The notes: generated by a model not told the origin, from the letters alone. A stretch of 41,142 nucleotides of DNA from Deltaproteobacteria bacterium (GCA_021163815.1 JAGGTJ010000040.1:1-41142); one strand, 5' to 3'. Counted from the first letter of the stretch, positions 9,116 to 19,593 are shown. Made by a program: numbers and translations.

Positions 9116-9778
9116 TTACTTTGCTGTCCAGCTTGCTGTAGGTGCACCACCAGCACCCACACCATTCAAATCATCACTGTTTGCAGTACATGTTGGCGGA
9201 TAAGTAAAAGTACCAGGAAAAGCAGAACCATAACCAGCCACGGTACCCTGGCCTGTCCAGGCTGAATTTCTGACCCAGTATATAGTTGCATCTGCATCCC
9301 CATCTATGGCATAGGCAGTATCCCCGTTATTGTTAAAGGCCACACCAAGATATGCTGCATTATTTGCACCTTCTGTATCCGCCTCAACAATGGTGTTGGT
9401 AGCAAGTTCATAACCTACACCACCAATAGCACCAGTATTGGCATTTGTTGCAGTAATCATAAGACCTGCAGCAGAACCTGCAGCAGGCTGAGGACCACCA
9501 ACGATTCCTCCTCCTGTATTACCACCTGCTGCAGCCGCCAGGGCTACAGGAGCAGCAGCAGTAATACCAAAACAACCAATGTCAGACTGGAGGCTTGCCT
9601 CCGCTGTCTTGAGCAGGTTGATCTGGGCAAGGGCCTTGGTATTAGAGGCCCTCATTTTATAGGCCATGAACTGGGGTACAGCAATTGCCGCCAGAATGCC
9701 GATGATTGCTATAACAATCATCAGTTCGATAAGTGTAAAACCCTTTTCATCATTTCTCAATCTCTTGATCATTTTCAA
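9116..9778 (-). CDS. pilA: Type IV pilin (major pilin-like), Ala/Gly-rich C-terminal domain
   Basis: Leader [13 protein letters not shown] followed by [27 protein letters not shown]; Cys residues at SDIGCFG and PPTCTA. Confidence 0.9.
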   Translation of the reverse strand: MKMIKRLRNDEKGFTLIELMIVIAIIGILAAIAVPQFMAYKMRASNTKALAQINLLKTAEASLQSDIGCFGITAAAPVALAAAAGGNTGGGIVGGPQPAAGSAAGLMITATNANTGAIGGVGYELATNTIVEADTEGANNAAYLGVAFNNNGDTAYAIDGDADATIYWVRNSAWTGQGTVAGYGSAFPGTFTYPPTCTANSDDLNGVGAGGAPTASWTAK

Positions 9779-10106
9779 TCTCCTTTATTCATTACTGTTA
9801 AAAAACTGGTTTGTAAACAGACAACAACAAACCTTTTTCCATCTCTTTGTCTGACTGTTTCCCTGCCTCACCTCCTTTCGTAACTCTGATTCGGATGATC
9901 TGTAAAAAACTGTTTTAATAGTTGATAATATCATCGACACATTCATCAATCTCTTGAGACCTTACCAATACAAATTACATGCCAAATCCTGCATCATGGG
10001 CATGTATATTTTTTTATACACCTGTTTTCAGGAGGTTAAACTCATATTTATGATTATGACCATACATGGTTATTTAAACACAACGATCCCGGGTAAAGGT
10101 AATCAT

Positions 10107-10143
10107 GACAATTTTTGTCCCGCAGACGACAATTTTTGTCCCG
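10107..10143. promoter_or_regulatory. Tandem palindromic sites GACAATTTTTGTCCCG x2, 21 bp apart
   Basis: Two identical 16-mers at 10107 and 10128, each containing the palindrome GACAA-TTT-TTGTC; intergenic between pilA (-) and gltA (+). Confidence 0.5.
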
Positions 10144-10271
10144 ATAATAAAAGATCTTCATAATCCGGTCTGCAAACAGCCTGCCCCCAGCCCCTGCCAC
10201 GCACATAAGAGAAACCCCGCATTTTACAGCTTGAATTTTTTTTACATTAATTATAGACTAACAGTTTAAAA

Positions 10272-10379
10272 TTTACCGTAAAAACATACAAAACCGTGCT
10301 AACAAGCTAAAAATCAGGCCGTATTTCCATATCCGTGGATAGAGATAGGATATTTTTTGGATCCAGACATGCCGGTTTC
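10272..10379. repeat. Dispersed repeat family A, copy A2
   Basis: ttaccgtaaaaacatacaaaaccgtgct...gtatttccatatccgtggat...gccggttt matches other A copies. Confidence 0.7.
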
Positions 10380-10488
10380 ATTCGGTCTTATATTCTTAAC
10401 TCGGTACCATCGGAATTTACCTGTCATTTCTGCTGCCACCCGATTCACCGGCGGGCAATACCGCACAAACAACAGATGGGAGCAACAC

Positions 10489-11793
10489 ATGAATAAAAGA
10501 GAGATCAAGACAGCGAAGCTGACTGTCGACGGAGACACATACCAACTGCCCATTGTGGTGGGCACTGAAGGCGAAATGGCCATAGACATTTCCACACTCA
10601 GATCAAGGACAGGTCTTATCACCCTTGACCCGGGGTATGCCAATACAGGGAGTTGCAAAAGCAGTATTACCTACATGGATGGCGAAAACGGCATATTACG
10701 TTACAGGGGGATACCCATAGAACAGCTTGCAGAACACTCCACCTTCAGAGAGACTGCATACCTGCTGATCAATGGCGAACTCCCTACAAAACAGCAGTTA
10801 GACCAGTTTTCGGCAAGGCTGAACGACCATTCCCTCATCCACGAAGACATGCGTTACTTCTTTCAAAATTTTCCAAGGCTTGCCCATCCCATGGGAATAC
10901 TTTCCTCCATGGTCAACGCCCTGAGGGCATTCTATCCAGAAATTCCGGAAAGAAGCGAGGAAGAGGAGATAAACATCACGTTTTCAAGGCTTATTTCAAA
11001 GGTAAGGACCATGGCGGCCATATCATACAGGATATCAAGGGGACACAAGGTGGTCTATCCAAGGCATGACCTTTCCTACTGTGCCAATTTTCTGAACATG
11101 ATGTTTGATACCCCTGTCAAGCCCTATCAGATAGACGAGGACATTGTTGCGGCCCTGAATGTCTTCTGGATACTGCATGCAGACCATGAGCAGAACTGTT
11201 CCACTGCCGCTGTCCGGCTGGTAGGTAGCGCAAAGGTAAACCTGTATGCCGCCATCTCGGCAGGTATATGCGCCCTGTGGGGTCCCCTGCACGGGGGTGC
11301 AAACCAGGCCGTTATTGAGATGCTTCAGCATATCTACGAAAACGGAGGGGATCCTGTCCCGTTTATAAAAAAGGCCAAGGACAAAAATGATCCGTTTCGT
11401 CTTATGGGTTTCGGACACAGGGTCTACAAGACATATGATCCAAGGGTCAAGATCATGAAAAAGATGTGCATCAAGACACTGAAAAAGCTGAATATAAAAG
11501 ATCCCCTTGTAGATGTGGCCGAGCGTCTTGAAGAAACGGCGTTAAAAGACCCCTATTTCATAGATCACCATCTTTATCCCAATGTGGACTTTTACAGCGG
11601 AATCTTTCTGCGGGCAATAGGCATCCCCATAAAGATGTTTACCGTAATGTTTGCCATAGGCCGTCTCCCGGGATGGATAAGCCAGTGGAAAGAAAGCGTT
11701 GACGACCCTCAATGGAAGCTGCACCGACCACGTCAGGTTTACATAGGAAAGACAAAAAGAGATTATATTCCCATAGAACAGAGGAAGGAATGA
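10489..11793 (+). CDS. gltA: Citrate synthase
   Basis: DPGYANTGSCKSSITYMDGENGILRYRGIPIEQLA, LWGPLHGGANQAV, GFGHRVYKTYDPR, DFYSGIFLRAIGIP. Start at ATG 10489 preferred over 10357. Confidence 0.96.
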   Translation: MNKREIKTAKLTVDGDTYQLPIVVGTEGEMAIDISTLRSRTGLITLDPGYANTGSCKSSITYMDGENGILRYRGIPIEQLAEHSTFRETAYLLINGELPTKQQLDQFSARLNDHSLIHEDMRYFFQNFPRLAHPMGILSSMVNALRAFYPEIPERSEEEEINITFSRLISKVRTMAAISYRISRGHKVVYPRHDLSYCANFLNMMFDTPVKPYQIDEDIVAALNVFWILHADHEQNCSTAAVRLVGSAKVNLYAAISAGICALWGPLHGGANQAVIEMLQHIYENGGDPVPFIKKAKDKNDPFRLMGFGHRVYKTYDPRVKIMKKMCIKTLKKLNIKDPLVDVAERLEETALKDPYFIDHHLYPNVDFYSGIFLRAIGIPIKMFTVMFAIGRLPGWISQWKESVDDPQWKLHRPRQVYIGKTKRDYIPIEQRKE

Positions 11794-11822
11794 TCCCTTG
11801 CAAAATTAAGGGAAAACAGGAC

Positions 11823-13037
11823 ATGAACAATATCGCATATCTTGACTGTTTTTCCGGAGTAAGCGGGGACATGCTCCTTGGTGCCCTGCTCGATATTGGG
11901 CTGCCCCTTAAAGAGCTCAGGGACATTGTTGACTCCTTGGGGCTTCATGGTGTTGATATTGCCGCAAAAGAAGAGAGTCGGCACAACATATCCGGCACAC
12001 GGTTTCATGTAAATATCAATAAAAAAAGACAGCCGCCAAGAGACCTTGATGCAATCAGGACACTGATACAAAAGGGGAAAATATCCGATAGCGTCAAACA
12101 GAAAAGCATGGCGGCATTTGAGCTTATGGCAGAGGCAGAGGCTGCCATACACGGATGTACAAGGGAATCCGTGCATTTTCACGAGGTAGGGGCAGCCGAT
12201 TCCATAATTGATGTGGTAGGTACCATATACGGTTTTGAAAGGCTCAAACTATCCCCTGTCTTTTCATCTCCCCTGCCTCTTGGAACAGGTTTTGTAGACA
12301 CAATGCACGGCACAATACCTGTTCCATCCCCTGCAACCATTGCCATACTGAAGGATATCCCTGTAACTGGTTCAGGATTGCATGCCGAGATGGTTACACC
12401 TACCGGCGCATTGCTGCTTAAGATATTATGTAACGGGTTTGGCAGAATCCCCCCGATGGTAATAAAAAAGACAGGGTACGGTGTTGGGAAGAGAGATCTT
12501 AAAGACAGACCCAATCTGCTCAGAATAATTATCGGCAAAGATGCAACAGACAAAAAGACCGAAACAGTTGCCCTTGTTGAAACCAACATTGATGACTGTT
12601 CCCCTGAAGTCCTTGGATTCCTTATGGAAAGGCTCTTTGATGCCGGTGCCCTTGATGTATCTTTTTGTCATATCGGGATGAAAAAAAACAGACCCGGGAT
12701 CCTGCTCCAGGTTATCGCCAACCCCCATGACAAAGATATGCTAACGGATATTATTTTCAGGGAAACAGGCACCCTTGGCATACGTTTTTCCTATAAATTC
12801 AGAAAGGTCATTAAACGTAAGTCAAAGATCATTGCAAGCCCATGGGGCAGCCTGGCAGTCAAGGAGACCATAAACGATGATGGTTCAACGTCCATATTTC
12901 CTGAATACGATGCATGCCACACAATAGCCATAACACAGGATGTCCCTCTGATGGAAATCTATACCTGGGTTCAGTCTCAAAACAGACATTTACAGCAAAG
13001 CCCTTGCACTGACAGACATAGTGACGGGCGAAAATAA
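11823..13037 (+). CDS. larC: LarC family nickel insertion protein / nickel pincer cofactor biosynthesis
   Basis: IAYLDCFSGVSGDMLLGALLD, HFHEVGAADSIIDVVG, ETNIDDCSPEVLGFLMERLFDAGALDV, MKKNRPG. Confidence 0.93.
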   Translation: MNNIAYLDCFSGVSGDMLLGALLDIGLPLKELRDIVDSLGLHGVDIAAKEESRHNISGTRFHVNINKKRQPPRDLDAIRTLIQKGKISDSVKQKSMAAFELMAEAEAAIHGCTRESVHFHEVGAADSIIDVVGTIYGFERLKLSPVFSSPLPLGTGFVDTMHGTIPVPSPATIAILKDIPVTGSGLHAEMVTPTGALLLKILCNGFGRIPPMVIKKTGYGVGKRDLKDRPNLLRIIIGKDATDKKTETVALVETNIDDCSPEVLGFLMERLFDAGALDVSFCHIGMKKNRPGILLQVIANPHDKDMLTDIIFRETGTLGIRFSYKFRKVIKRKSKIIASPWGSLAVKETINDDGSTSIFPEYDACHTIAITQDVPLMEIYTWVQSQNRHLQQSPCTDRHSDGRK

Positions 13038-13072
13038 AAGAAACAGCACAGTATATATCATGGTCATTACAC

Positions 13073-13597
13073 TTGATGTCAATCTCTCCATCTGATAATT
13101 TAACACACATATTCAGACAGGCCACACCATCCGACAAAATGGCCATGTTTTTATCCACATGGTTTGGAGCAGGTCTGATCCGTTTTGCCCCCGGGACATG
13201 GGGAACCCTTGCAGGACTGCCTGTTTTCTTTTTTTTAAAAGACCTCGGAGTAGTCGTCAGGTGCCTTTTTCTGGGCATCCTTACATATATTGCCGTATGG
13301 GCCGCAAACCGTTGCAGGATACTTGTCAACAGGGAAGACCCTCCAATGGTGGTTATTGATGAGGTTGCAGGCATTACAATTGCAACATTGCTTCTGCCAT
13401 TTTCAACACCAAACATCATTCTCAGTTTTTTTATCTTCAGACTCTTTGACATCATAAAACCCTTTCCTGTCAAACAGATGGAAAGACTTCCCGGTGGAAT
13501 CGGCATTGTTGCAGATGATCTCATGGCAGGGATTTATGCATATCTGTCTGTCAGGTTCCTTACGGCTGTTTTCCCATGGAACATAACACAATTTTAA
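13073..13597 (+). CDS. pgpA: Phosphatidylglycerophosphatase A
   Basis: WFGAGLIRFAPGTWGTLAGLP, PPMVVIDEVAGI, FRLFDIIKPFPVKQMERLPGGIGIVADDLMAGIYA. Alternate start ATG at 13076. Confidence 0.93.
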   Translation: MMSISPSDNLTHIFRQATPSDKMAMFLSTWFGAGLIRFAPGTWGTLAGLPVFFFLKDLGVVVRCLFLGILTYIAVWAANRCRILVNREDPPMVVIDEVAGITIATLLLPFSTPNIILSFFIFRLFDIIKPFPVKQMERLPGGIGIVADDLMAGIYAYLSVRFLTAVFPWNITQF

Positions 13598-13635
13598 CAA
13601 CTATCCTCACATACCCATAAAACAGGGGGAGCCAG

Positions 13636-14892
13636 ATGCACGGTGAAATCATAACCATAGGAAATGAGCTTATATCGGGCAGAGCTACTGACACAAACTC
13701 CTCCCATGCGGCAAAAATGCTTACCAATGCAGGCCTTGATGTAATTTGCATAACATCGGTAGGCGACGACAGCAATATGGTATCCTATGCATTACATACG
13801 GCCATGAAACGGTCTGAGTTTGCAGTTATAACGGGGGGGCTTGGTTCCACCGATGATGACATAACCGCTAAAATCGTTGCCAATGCACTCAACTGTCAGC
13901 TTGAACTCAACAAGGAGACACTCGATAATATCAAAAAGAGACAAAACAAGGCCAACATGCCCCTATCCTCATCTCTTGAAAAAATGGCATGGCTCCCCAA
14001 GGGTTCAACTCCATTAGACAAAAGAGGGGATTCATGCGGTTTTTTTCTCAAAAAAGATGGTGTCCTTCTGTTTTTCCTGCCAGGGGTGCCTGAGCAGGCC
14101 CGCCGTTTATTAAAGGAATCCGTTATTCCCAGGATAAAACAGCATGACCCAAGCCTTCCCCTTACATGTTACAGGGTGTTTAAACTCTATGGTTTGAAAG
14201 AACCTTCAATAGCTGAAAAGTTCAAGGCTCTCCGTGGAAAGACAGGAAAGGCCGTTGTGGGTTTTTATCCCAGATTCCCAGAAAACCATATCACTGTCAC
14301 CCTGAAGGGAAACAACCGCAACGAGCTTGAACAGGAGATGGACAGGATAGAGGGAGAAATAAGGTCTGTCTTTGATTTTTACATATTTGCAACAGACAAC
14401 CAAACAATGGAAGATGCAACAGGAGACCTGCTCAAAGAAAAGGGCCTGTCCGTATCCGTTGCTGAATCATGTACCGGCGGCATGGTCGGCGGCAGATTCA
14501 CAAACGTGCCCGGCAGTTCAGGGTATTTTATGGGCGGAGTTGTTGCATACAGTAATGAATGCAAGGTACGCCTCATACATGTAAGGCAAAAGACCCTTGA
14601 TACCTATGGAGCAGTAAGCACCGAAACAGCAGAAGAAATGGCCGTGGGAGTAAGAGAGGTTACCGGTTCGGATATCTCTGTCTCTGTTACAGGCATAGCC
14701 GGTCCTGAGGGGGGGAGCAGGGAAAAACCCGTAGGCACGGTGTGCTTTGGGCTGGCCTCTAAGGACAGTGTGCTGTCAGGCAGATATCTGTTCTCCGGCG
14801 ACAGAAAACATGTGAGGATCAATGCCTCAACCATGGCTATTGACTGGATAAGAAGATATATCAATGGAATTTCGTTCCTTCCTGGCATTTGA
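13636..14892 (+). CDS. cinA: CinA family nicotinamide-nucleotide amidohydrolase
   Basis: EIITIGNELISGRATDTNS, ITGGLGSTDDDITA, LPGVPEQ, C-terminal SVAESCTGGMVGGRFTNVPGSSGYFMGGVVAYSN. Confidence 0.95.
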   Translation: MHGEIITIGNELISGRATDTNSSHAAKMLTNAGLDVICITSVGDDSNMVSYALHTAMKRSEFAVITGGLGSTDDDITAKIVANALNCQLELNKETLDNIKKRQNKANMPLSSSLEKMAWLPKGSTPLDKRGDSCGFFLKKDGVLLFFLPGVPEQARRLLKESVIPRIKQHDPSLPLTCYRVFKLYGLKEPSIAEKFKALRGKTGKAVVGFYPRFPENHITVTLKGNNRNELEQEMDRIEGEIRSVFDFYIFATDNQTMEDATGDLLKEKGLSVSVAESCTGGMVGGRFTNVPGSSGYFMGGVVAYSNECKVRLIHVRQKTLDTYGAVSTETAEEMAVGVREVTGSDISVSVTGIAGPEGGSREKPVGTVCFGLASKDSVLSGRYLFSGDRKHVRINASTMAIDWIRRYINGISFLPGI

Positions 14893-15460
14893 ACTGAAAG
14901 AAGAGATCAAAGAAACCATCTCCGAAATAACGAACGAGATAAAACCCCTTTTGCCGGACATCAGATGGACCAGACCTGAAAATATCCATCTTACCGTGGT
15001 ATTCATGGACAACATAGATGAATCGTATGTTGATGTCATTGACAGGTCGGCCCGAAACATATGCAGGGGATATGAACCTTTTAACATCTTCCTGAATGGT
15101 ATTGGCATATTCGGTACAAGGCGTAATCCAAGGGTTATATGGATTGGCCTCGGAGGCGATATCAAAAAAATGGCCGCCTTGAGAGATGACCTGAACAGGA
15201 GCCTGAAGCCACTTGGAATCAGACAGGAAAACAGACCCTTCAAGCCACATCTTACCATTGGCAGATTTAAAAAACAGCCGGCAGGCCCCTATAATTTTAA
15301 CCGAATATTACACAGATATAAACATCTGCATACTTCTGAACATACACAAAAAATCCTGACAATGTACAAAAGCGAGTTAAGGCAAAAAGGAGCCGTATAT
15401 ACAAAGATCAGATCATGGCCGTTAGACATGCAGGACAAACTCACAGAAACCTTGCCATAA
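14864..15460 (+). CDS. thpR: RNA 2',3'-cyclic phosphodiesterase
   Basis: MEFRSFLAFEL, two HxTx motifs (NIHLTVVF and PHLTIGRF). Confidence 0.92.
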   Translation: MEFRSFLAFELKEEIKETISEITNEIKPLLPDIRWTRPENIHLTVVFMDNIDESYVDVIDRSARNICRGYEPFNIFLNGIGIFGTRRNPRVIWIGLGGDIKKMAALRDDLNRSLKPLGIRQENRPFKPHLTIGRFKKQPAGPYNFNRILHRYKHLHTSEHTQKILTMYKSELRQKGAVYTKIRSWPLDMQDKLTETLP

Positions 15461-15570
15461 ACCGGCATGGGCAGGGGATTCAAATATCATATCCCCCACA
15501 GGCATAAAAACACAGTTCGGTTTTTCAGCACGGTTTTGTGTGTCTTTACGGTAAACCGGTATGGCCGGAT
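15458..15570. repeat. Dispersed repeat family A, copy A3 (inverted orientation)
   Basis: taaaccggcatgg...ggcataaaaacacagttcggtttttcagcacggttttgtgtgtctttacggtaaaccggtatggccgga is the reverse complement of A1/A6/A7. Confidence 0.75.
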
Positions 15571-15607
15571 AAAAAACATCTTGAAAGAAGCGCGGGAGAA
15601 AAAACCT

Positions 15608-16651
15608 ATGATGGATAAAGAAAAGGCAGTAGATCAGGCCATTTCACAGATTGAAAGACAATTCGGGAGGGGTTCCATCATGAAGATGGGAGAGCAGAAG
15701 GTTGTCGATGTTCCTGCCATCTCCACAGGATCCCTTGCCCTTGACATAGCACTTGGCACTGGTGGACTCCCAAGAGGAAGAATCGTGGAGATATACGGAC
15801 CGGAATCTTCGGGAAAGACCACCCTTGCCCTACACGTGGCTGCTGAGGCACAAAAGGCAGGTGGAATGGTGGCATTTGTGGATGCTGAACATGCCCTTGA
15901 TATGACCTATGCCAGAAATCTCGGTATAGACGTTGACAGCCTGCTGGTATCACAACCTGATACAGGAGAACAGGCATTGGAGATAACGGAAATACTTGTC
16001 AGAAGCGGGGCAATCGACCTTCTCGTGATAGATTCCGTAGCGGCCCTTGTGCCCCGTGCCGAGATAGAAGGTGAAATGGGAGACCAGCACATGGGTCTTC
16101 AGGCAAGACTTATGTCCCAGGCCCTGAGGAAACTTACAGGGACCATAAGCAAATCCATGACCTGTGTTATATTCATCAATCAGATCAGGATGAAAATCGG
16201 CATTATGTTTGGTAACCCGGAGACCACTACCGGCGGCAATGCACTTAAATTTTATGCAACGCAGCGTCTTGACATACGCAAGATAGGCACCATCAAGGAC
16301 GGAGACCAGATTGTCGGCAACAGGACAAGGGTAAAGGTGGTAAAAAACAAGATAGCCCCCCCGTTCAGGGAGGCGGAATTTGATATCATATATGGACGGG
16401 GGATATCCAAAGAGGGAGACATCCTGGATCTCGGTGTCTCACTCGGAATTATAGACAAGAGCGGCGCATGGTATTCATTCGGAGATGAACGTATAGGACA
16501 GGGAAGACAAAACGCCAAAAAATTTCTGTCTGATCATACAGATGTAAGCAACAGGATTGCAGACCTGATCTTAGAAAAGTTGGAACTTAAAAAAGATAAA
16601 CCGCAGGCGGAAAAAAGGCCGGACGATAAAGACCCTAACAATAAAAAGTAA
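15608..16651 (+). CDS. recA: Recombinase RecA
   Basis: [70 protein letters not shown]. Start at [11 protein letters not shown]; the ORF track extension to 15467 is repeat A3. Confidence 0.98.
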   Translation: MMDKEKAVDQAISQIERQFGRGSIMKMGEQKVVDVPAISTGSLALDIALGTGGLPRGRIVEIYGPESSGKTTLALHVAAEAQKAGGMVAFVDAEHALDMTYARNLGIDVDSLLVSQPDTGEQALEITEILVRSGAIDLLVIDSVAALVPRAEIEGEMGDQHMGLQARLMSQALRKLTGTISKSMTCVIFINQIRMKIGIMFGNPETTTGGNALKFYATQRLDIRKIGTIKDGDQIVGNRTRVKVVKNKIAPPFREAEFDIIYGRGISKEGDILDLGVSLGIIDKSGAWYSFGDERIGQGRQNAKKFLSDHTDVSNRIADLILEKLELKKDKPQAEKRPDDKDPNNKK

Positions 16652-16771
16652 TTACAGGGCTATGGTATCAATCTGACAATTAAAAACATACTGGCCATTT
16701 ACAAAGATAAAAATACAGTTCGGTTTTTCAGCACGGGTGTGTTTTTACAGTAAAATCAAAAAGAGTAAAAA

Positions 16772-19423
16772 ATGAATTATAAAGAGATAAGACGTAGTTT
16801 TTTAGATTATTTTAAAGATCACGGACATAAAATAGTCAGGAGCTCCTCCCTGATTCCTCACGATGACCCTACCCTGCTGTTTACCAATGCAGGCATGGTA
16901 CAGTTTAAAAGTCTCTTCCTTGGGGAAACAAAAAGGCCCTATACCAGGGCAGCATCCTCTCAAAAATGTATGCGGGCAGGCGGCAAGCATAATGACCTTG
17001 AAAATGTCGGCTACACATTGAGACATCATACCTTTTTCGAGATGCTGGGAAATTTTTCCTTCGGGGATTATTTCAAGGAAGAGGCAATTACCTGGGCATG
17101 GGAACTGCTTACAGAGATATACACCCTTCCAAAAGACAGGCTTTATGTATCTGTATATAAAGATGACGATGAGGCATTCAGGATCTGGCAGGAAGAGATA
17201 GGACTTCCTCCAGACAGAATCGTCCGGCTCGGAGACAAGGATAATTTCTGGTCCATGGGAGATACAGGCCCATGTGGTCCGTGTTCAGAAATACTGATAG
17301 ACCAGGGACCATCTTTTGGATGCAATAGACCTGACTGTGGACCTGGGTGTGACTGTGACCGCTACCTCGAGATATGGAACCTGGTATTTACCCAGTTTGA
17401 CAGAAACAAACAGGGGCAATTAATTCCCCTGCCAAGCCCAAATATAGACACAGGCATGGGTCTCGAAAGACTTGCCTCCGTTGTGCAGAGAGTTAAATCC
17501 AACTATGATACCGATCTCTTTGCGCCTATTATCAGACGGATAGAAGACATATCGGGGAAAAGATACGGAGACGATAATCAGGAAACTATTGCCTTCAGAG
17601 TTATCTCGGATCATACCCGTGCATCCGCCTTTCTGATTGCAGACGGTGTCATGCCTTCAAATGAGGGTCGCGGTTATGTGTTGAGACGTATTATCCGAAG
17701 GGCAATACGCTTTGGACAGGTACTTGGCATCACAAACCGCTTTTTTGCCTCCGTATGCATGAGCGTTGTGGAAACCATGGGGGATGACTATGAAGAACTG
17801 GTAATGGCCAAAGACCTTATAAAGGGAGTCATAAACAATGAGGAAAAGAGATTTGCAGACACACTCGACTACAGCATGAGGCTTTTGGATGAAGAGATCC
17901 AGAAATTAAGGGAAACCGGCAGAAATATTATATCCGGAGATGTGGCATTTAAACTTTACGACACATATGGCTTATCCATAGACCTCCTGCAGGACGTTGC
18001 CAGAGACAAAAACCTATCCGTTGACATAGATGGTTTCAACAGGGCCATGCTGAGACAGAAGATAATGTCCCAGAAGGCATGGAAAGGAAGCGGAGAAGCA
18101 AAGATTCCCAAAACTTATAGTGCTATATTAAGCCAGGGAATATCCTGTGACTTTCTTGGTTACAACATGTTGGAAACCCCCGACGCAGAGGTGATCGCTG
18201 TACTTACGGCAAAACAGGATCAGGCCGCTGCACAACAGGGAGACGAGGCCGAAGTCATCCTAAACAAAACACCATTTTACGGCCAGGCAGGGGGACAGGT
18301 AGGAGATACTGGATGGCTGATTAACGATGAAATGCGCTTCAGGGTTACAGATACCATCAAGATCGACCATAAACTCATTATCCATAAAGGCAGACTTGAA
18401 AAGGGCATCATAAAAAACCACGACATGGTGCATGCAATCATAGACAAGGACCGCAGAAAGGCCACAGCCGCAAATCATACCGCTACTCACCTGTTACATG
18501 CAGTTTTAAGGGACATCATTGGTGAACATGTAAAACAGGCCGGCTCCCTCGTATCTCCAGATCGGCTTCGATTTGATTTTTCTCATTTCACCCAGGTGGA
18601 CTGGGAAAAACTTATGGAAATTGAACAGAAGGTAAACAACCTGATACAAAAAAACATGCCGGTGACAACCACTGAGATGTCAAGGGAAGAGGCCATGAAG
18701 ACAGGTGCAATGGCCATATTTGAAGAGCGTTATGGGGATGTTGTCCGCGTGGTAAAGATAGGTGATGGCGTAAGCATGGAACTGTGTGGAGGTACGCATG
18801 TGCGCCATACAGGCGATATTGCCTTTTTCAAGATTGTAAGTGAAGAGGCAGTAGCCGCCAATATCCGACGTATTGAGGCGCTTACAGGCAAGGCCGCTGT
18901 TTTATACGTTCAGGCGCAGGAGAAAGAACTGAGACATGCATCCATGCTTCTTAAAACCAACAGGATAGCAGAGAGAATTGAACATCTGCTTGCAGAACTG
19001 AAAAACAGGGAAAGGCAGATAGAATCCCTTAAGGCAAGACTGCTCTCCAAAGAGTCCGAGAATCTCACAGACGGTATAAAGCAGATAGGCAAGACAAAGA
19101 TTCTGGCAAAGAAAATCAAGGTTGATTCGCCAAAGGAATTACGTGAATCTGCAGACCGGCTCAGGGACAAAGTGGGTTCCGGCATCATATTTCTGGGTGC
19201 TGAAAAAGATGGCAAGGCCATGCTTGTCTGCGTTGTCTCAAAGGATCTTGTAAAACGTTTCAAGGCAGGCGAGATTATCAAAGAAACGGCTGAGCTGGTT
19301 GGCGGTAAGGGCGGCGGCAGACCCGATATGGCCCAGGGCGGCGGAAACAGACCTGAAGGCATAAATAGGGCCATTGAAACAGTCTATAATATAGTTGCAT
19401 TAGCTGAGGCGTCTAAGGAATAG
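16772..19423 (+). CDS. alaS: Alanyl-tRNA synthetase
   Basis: MNYKEIRRSFLDYFKDHGHKIVRSSSLIPHDDPTLLFTNAGMVQFK, SMGDTGPCGPCSEI, NHTATHLLHAVLR, ELCGGTHV, C-terminal GGKGGGRPDMAQGGG. Confidence 0.98.
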   Translation: MNYKEIRRSFLDYFKDHGHKIVRSSSLIPHDDPTLLFTNAGMVQFKSLFLGETKRPYTRAASSQKCMRAGGKHNDLENVGYTLRHHTFFEMLGNFSFGDYFKEEAITWAWELLTEIYTLPKDRLYVSVYKDDDEAFRIWQEEIGLPPDRIVRLGDKDNFWSMGDTGPCGPCSEILIDQGPSFGCNRPDCGPGCDCDRYLEIWNLVFTQFDRNKQGQLIPLPSPNIDTGMGLERLASVVQRVKSNYDTDLFAPIIRRIEDISGKRYGDDNQETIAFRVISDHTRASAFLIADGVMPSNEGRGYVLRRIIRRAIRFGQVLGITNRFFASVCMSVVETMGDDYEELVMAKDLIKGVINNEEKRFADTLDYSMRLLDEEIQKLRETGRNIISGDVAFKLYDTYGLSIDLLQDVARDKNLSVDIDGFNRAMLRQKIMSQKAWKGSGEAKIPKTYSAILSQGISCDFLGYNMLETPDAEVIAVLTAKQDQAAAQQGDEAEVILNKTPFYGQAGGQVGDTGWLINDEMRFRVTDTIKIDHKLIIHKGRLEKGIIKNHDMVHAIIDKDRRKATAANHTATHLLHAVLRDIIGEHVKQAGSLVSPDRLRFDFSHFTQVDWEKLMEIEQKVNNLIQKNMPVTTTEMSREEAMKTGAMAIFEERYGDVVRVVKIGDGVSMELCGGTHVRHTGDIAFFKIVSEEAVAANIRRIEALTGKAAVLYVQAQEKELRHASMLLKTNRIAERIEHLLAELKNRERQIESLKARLLSKESENLTDGIKQIGKTKILAKKIKVDSPKELRESADRLRDKVGSGIIFLGAEKDGKAMLVCVVSKDLVKRFKAGEIIKETAELVGGKGGGRPDMAQGGGNRPEGINRAIETVYNIVALAEASKE

Positions 19424-19451
19424 ACAGATAAGATATGTATCAGCTCAATAA

Positions 19452-19590
19452 TTGATAAACCTGTAAAAAGTCGAGTCGATGGTTAAGTAAAAATCTTCAT
19501 ATACAAGGCATAATGTTTGGTCATGCGTGAAGGCATACAGGTAGTATGTTGAACGTATGACTAAACACTATAACACAGTAGTACGACGCA
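19452..19590. repeat. Dispersed repeat family B, copy B3
   Basis: ttgataaacctgtaaaaagtcgagtcgatggttaagtaaaaatcttcatatacaaggcata..tttggtcatgcgtgaaggcatac..gtacgacg matches B2 in reverse complement. Confidence 0.75.
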
Positions 19591-19593
19591 ACC

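Noticed and set aside
8561-9265. 234-aa plus-strand ORF
   Set aside because: Antisense to the ABC ATPase and pilA; composition typical of spurious antisense frames.
9779-9960. Sigma-54 promoter upstream of pilA
   Set aside because: Looked for TGGCAC-N5-TTGC on the minus strand and found no convincing match by eye.
18910-19374. 154-aa minus-strand ORF
   Set aside because: Antisense to alaS C-terminal region, Ser/Leu-rich shadow frame.
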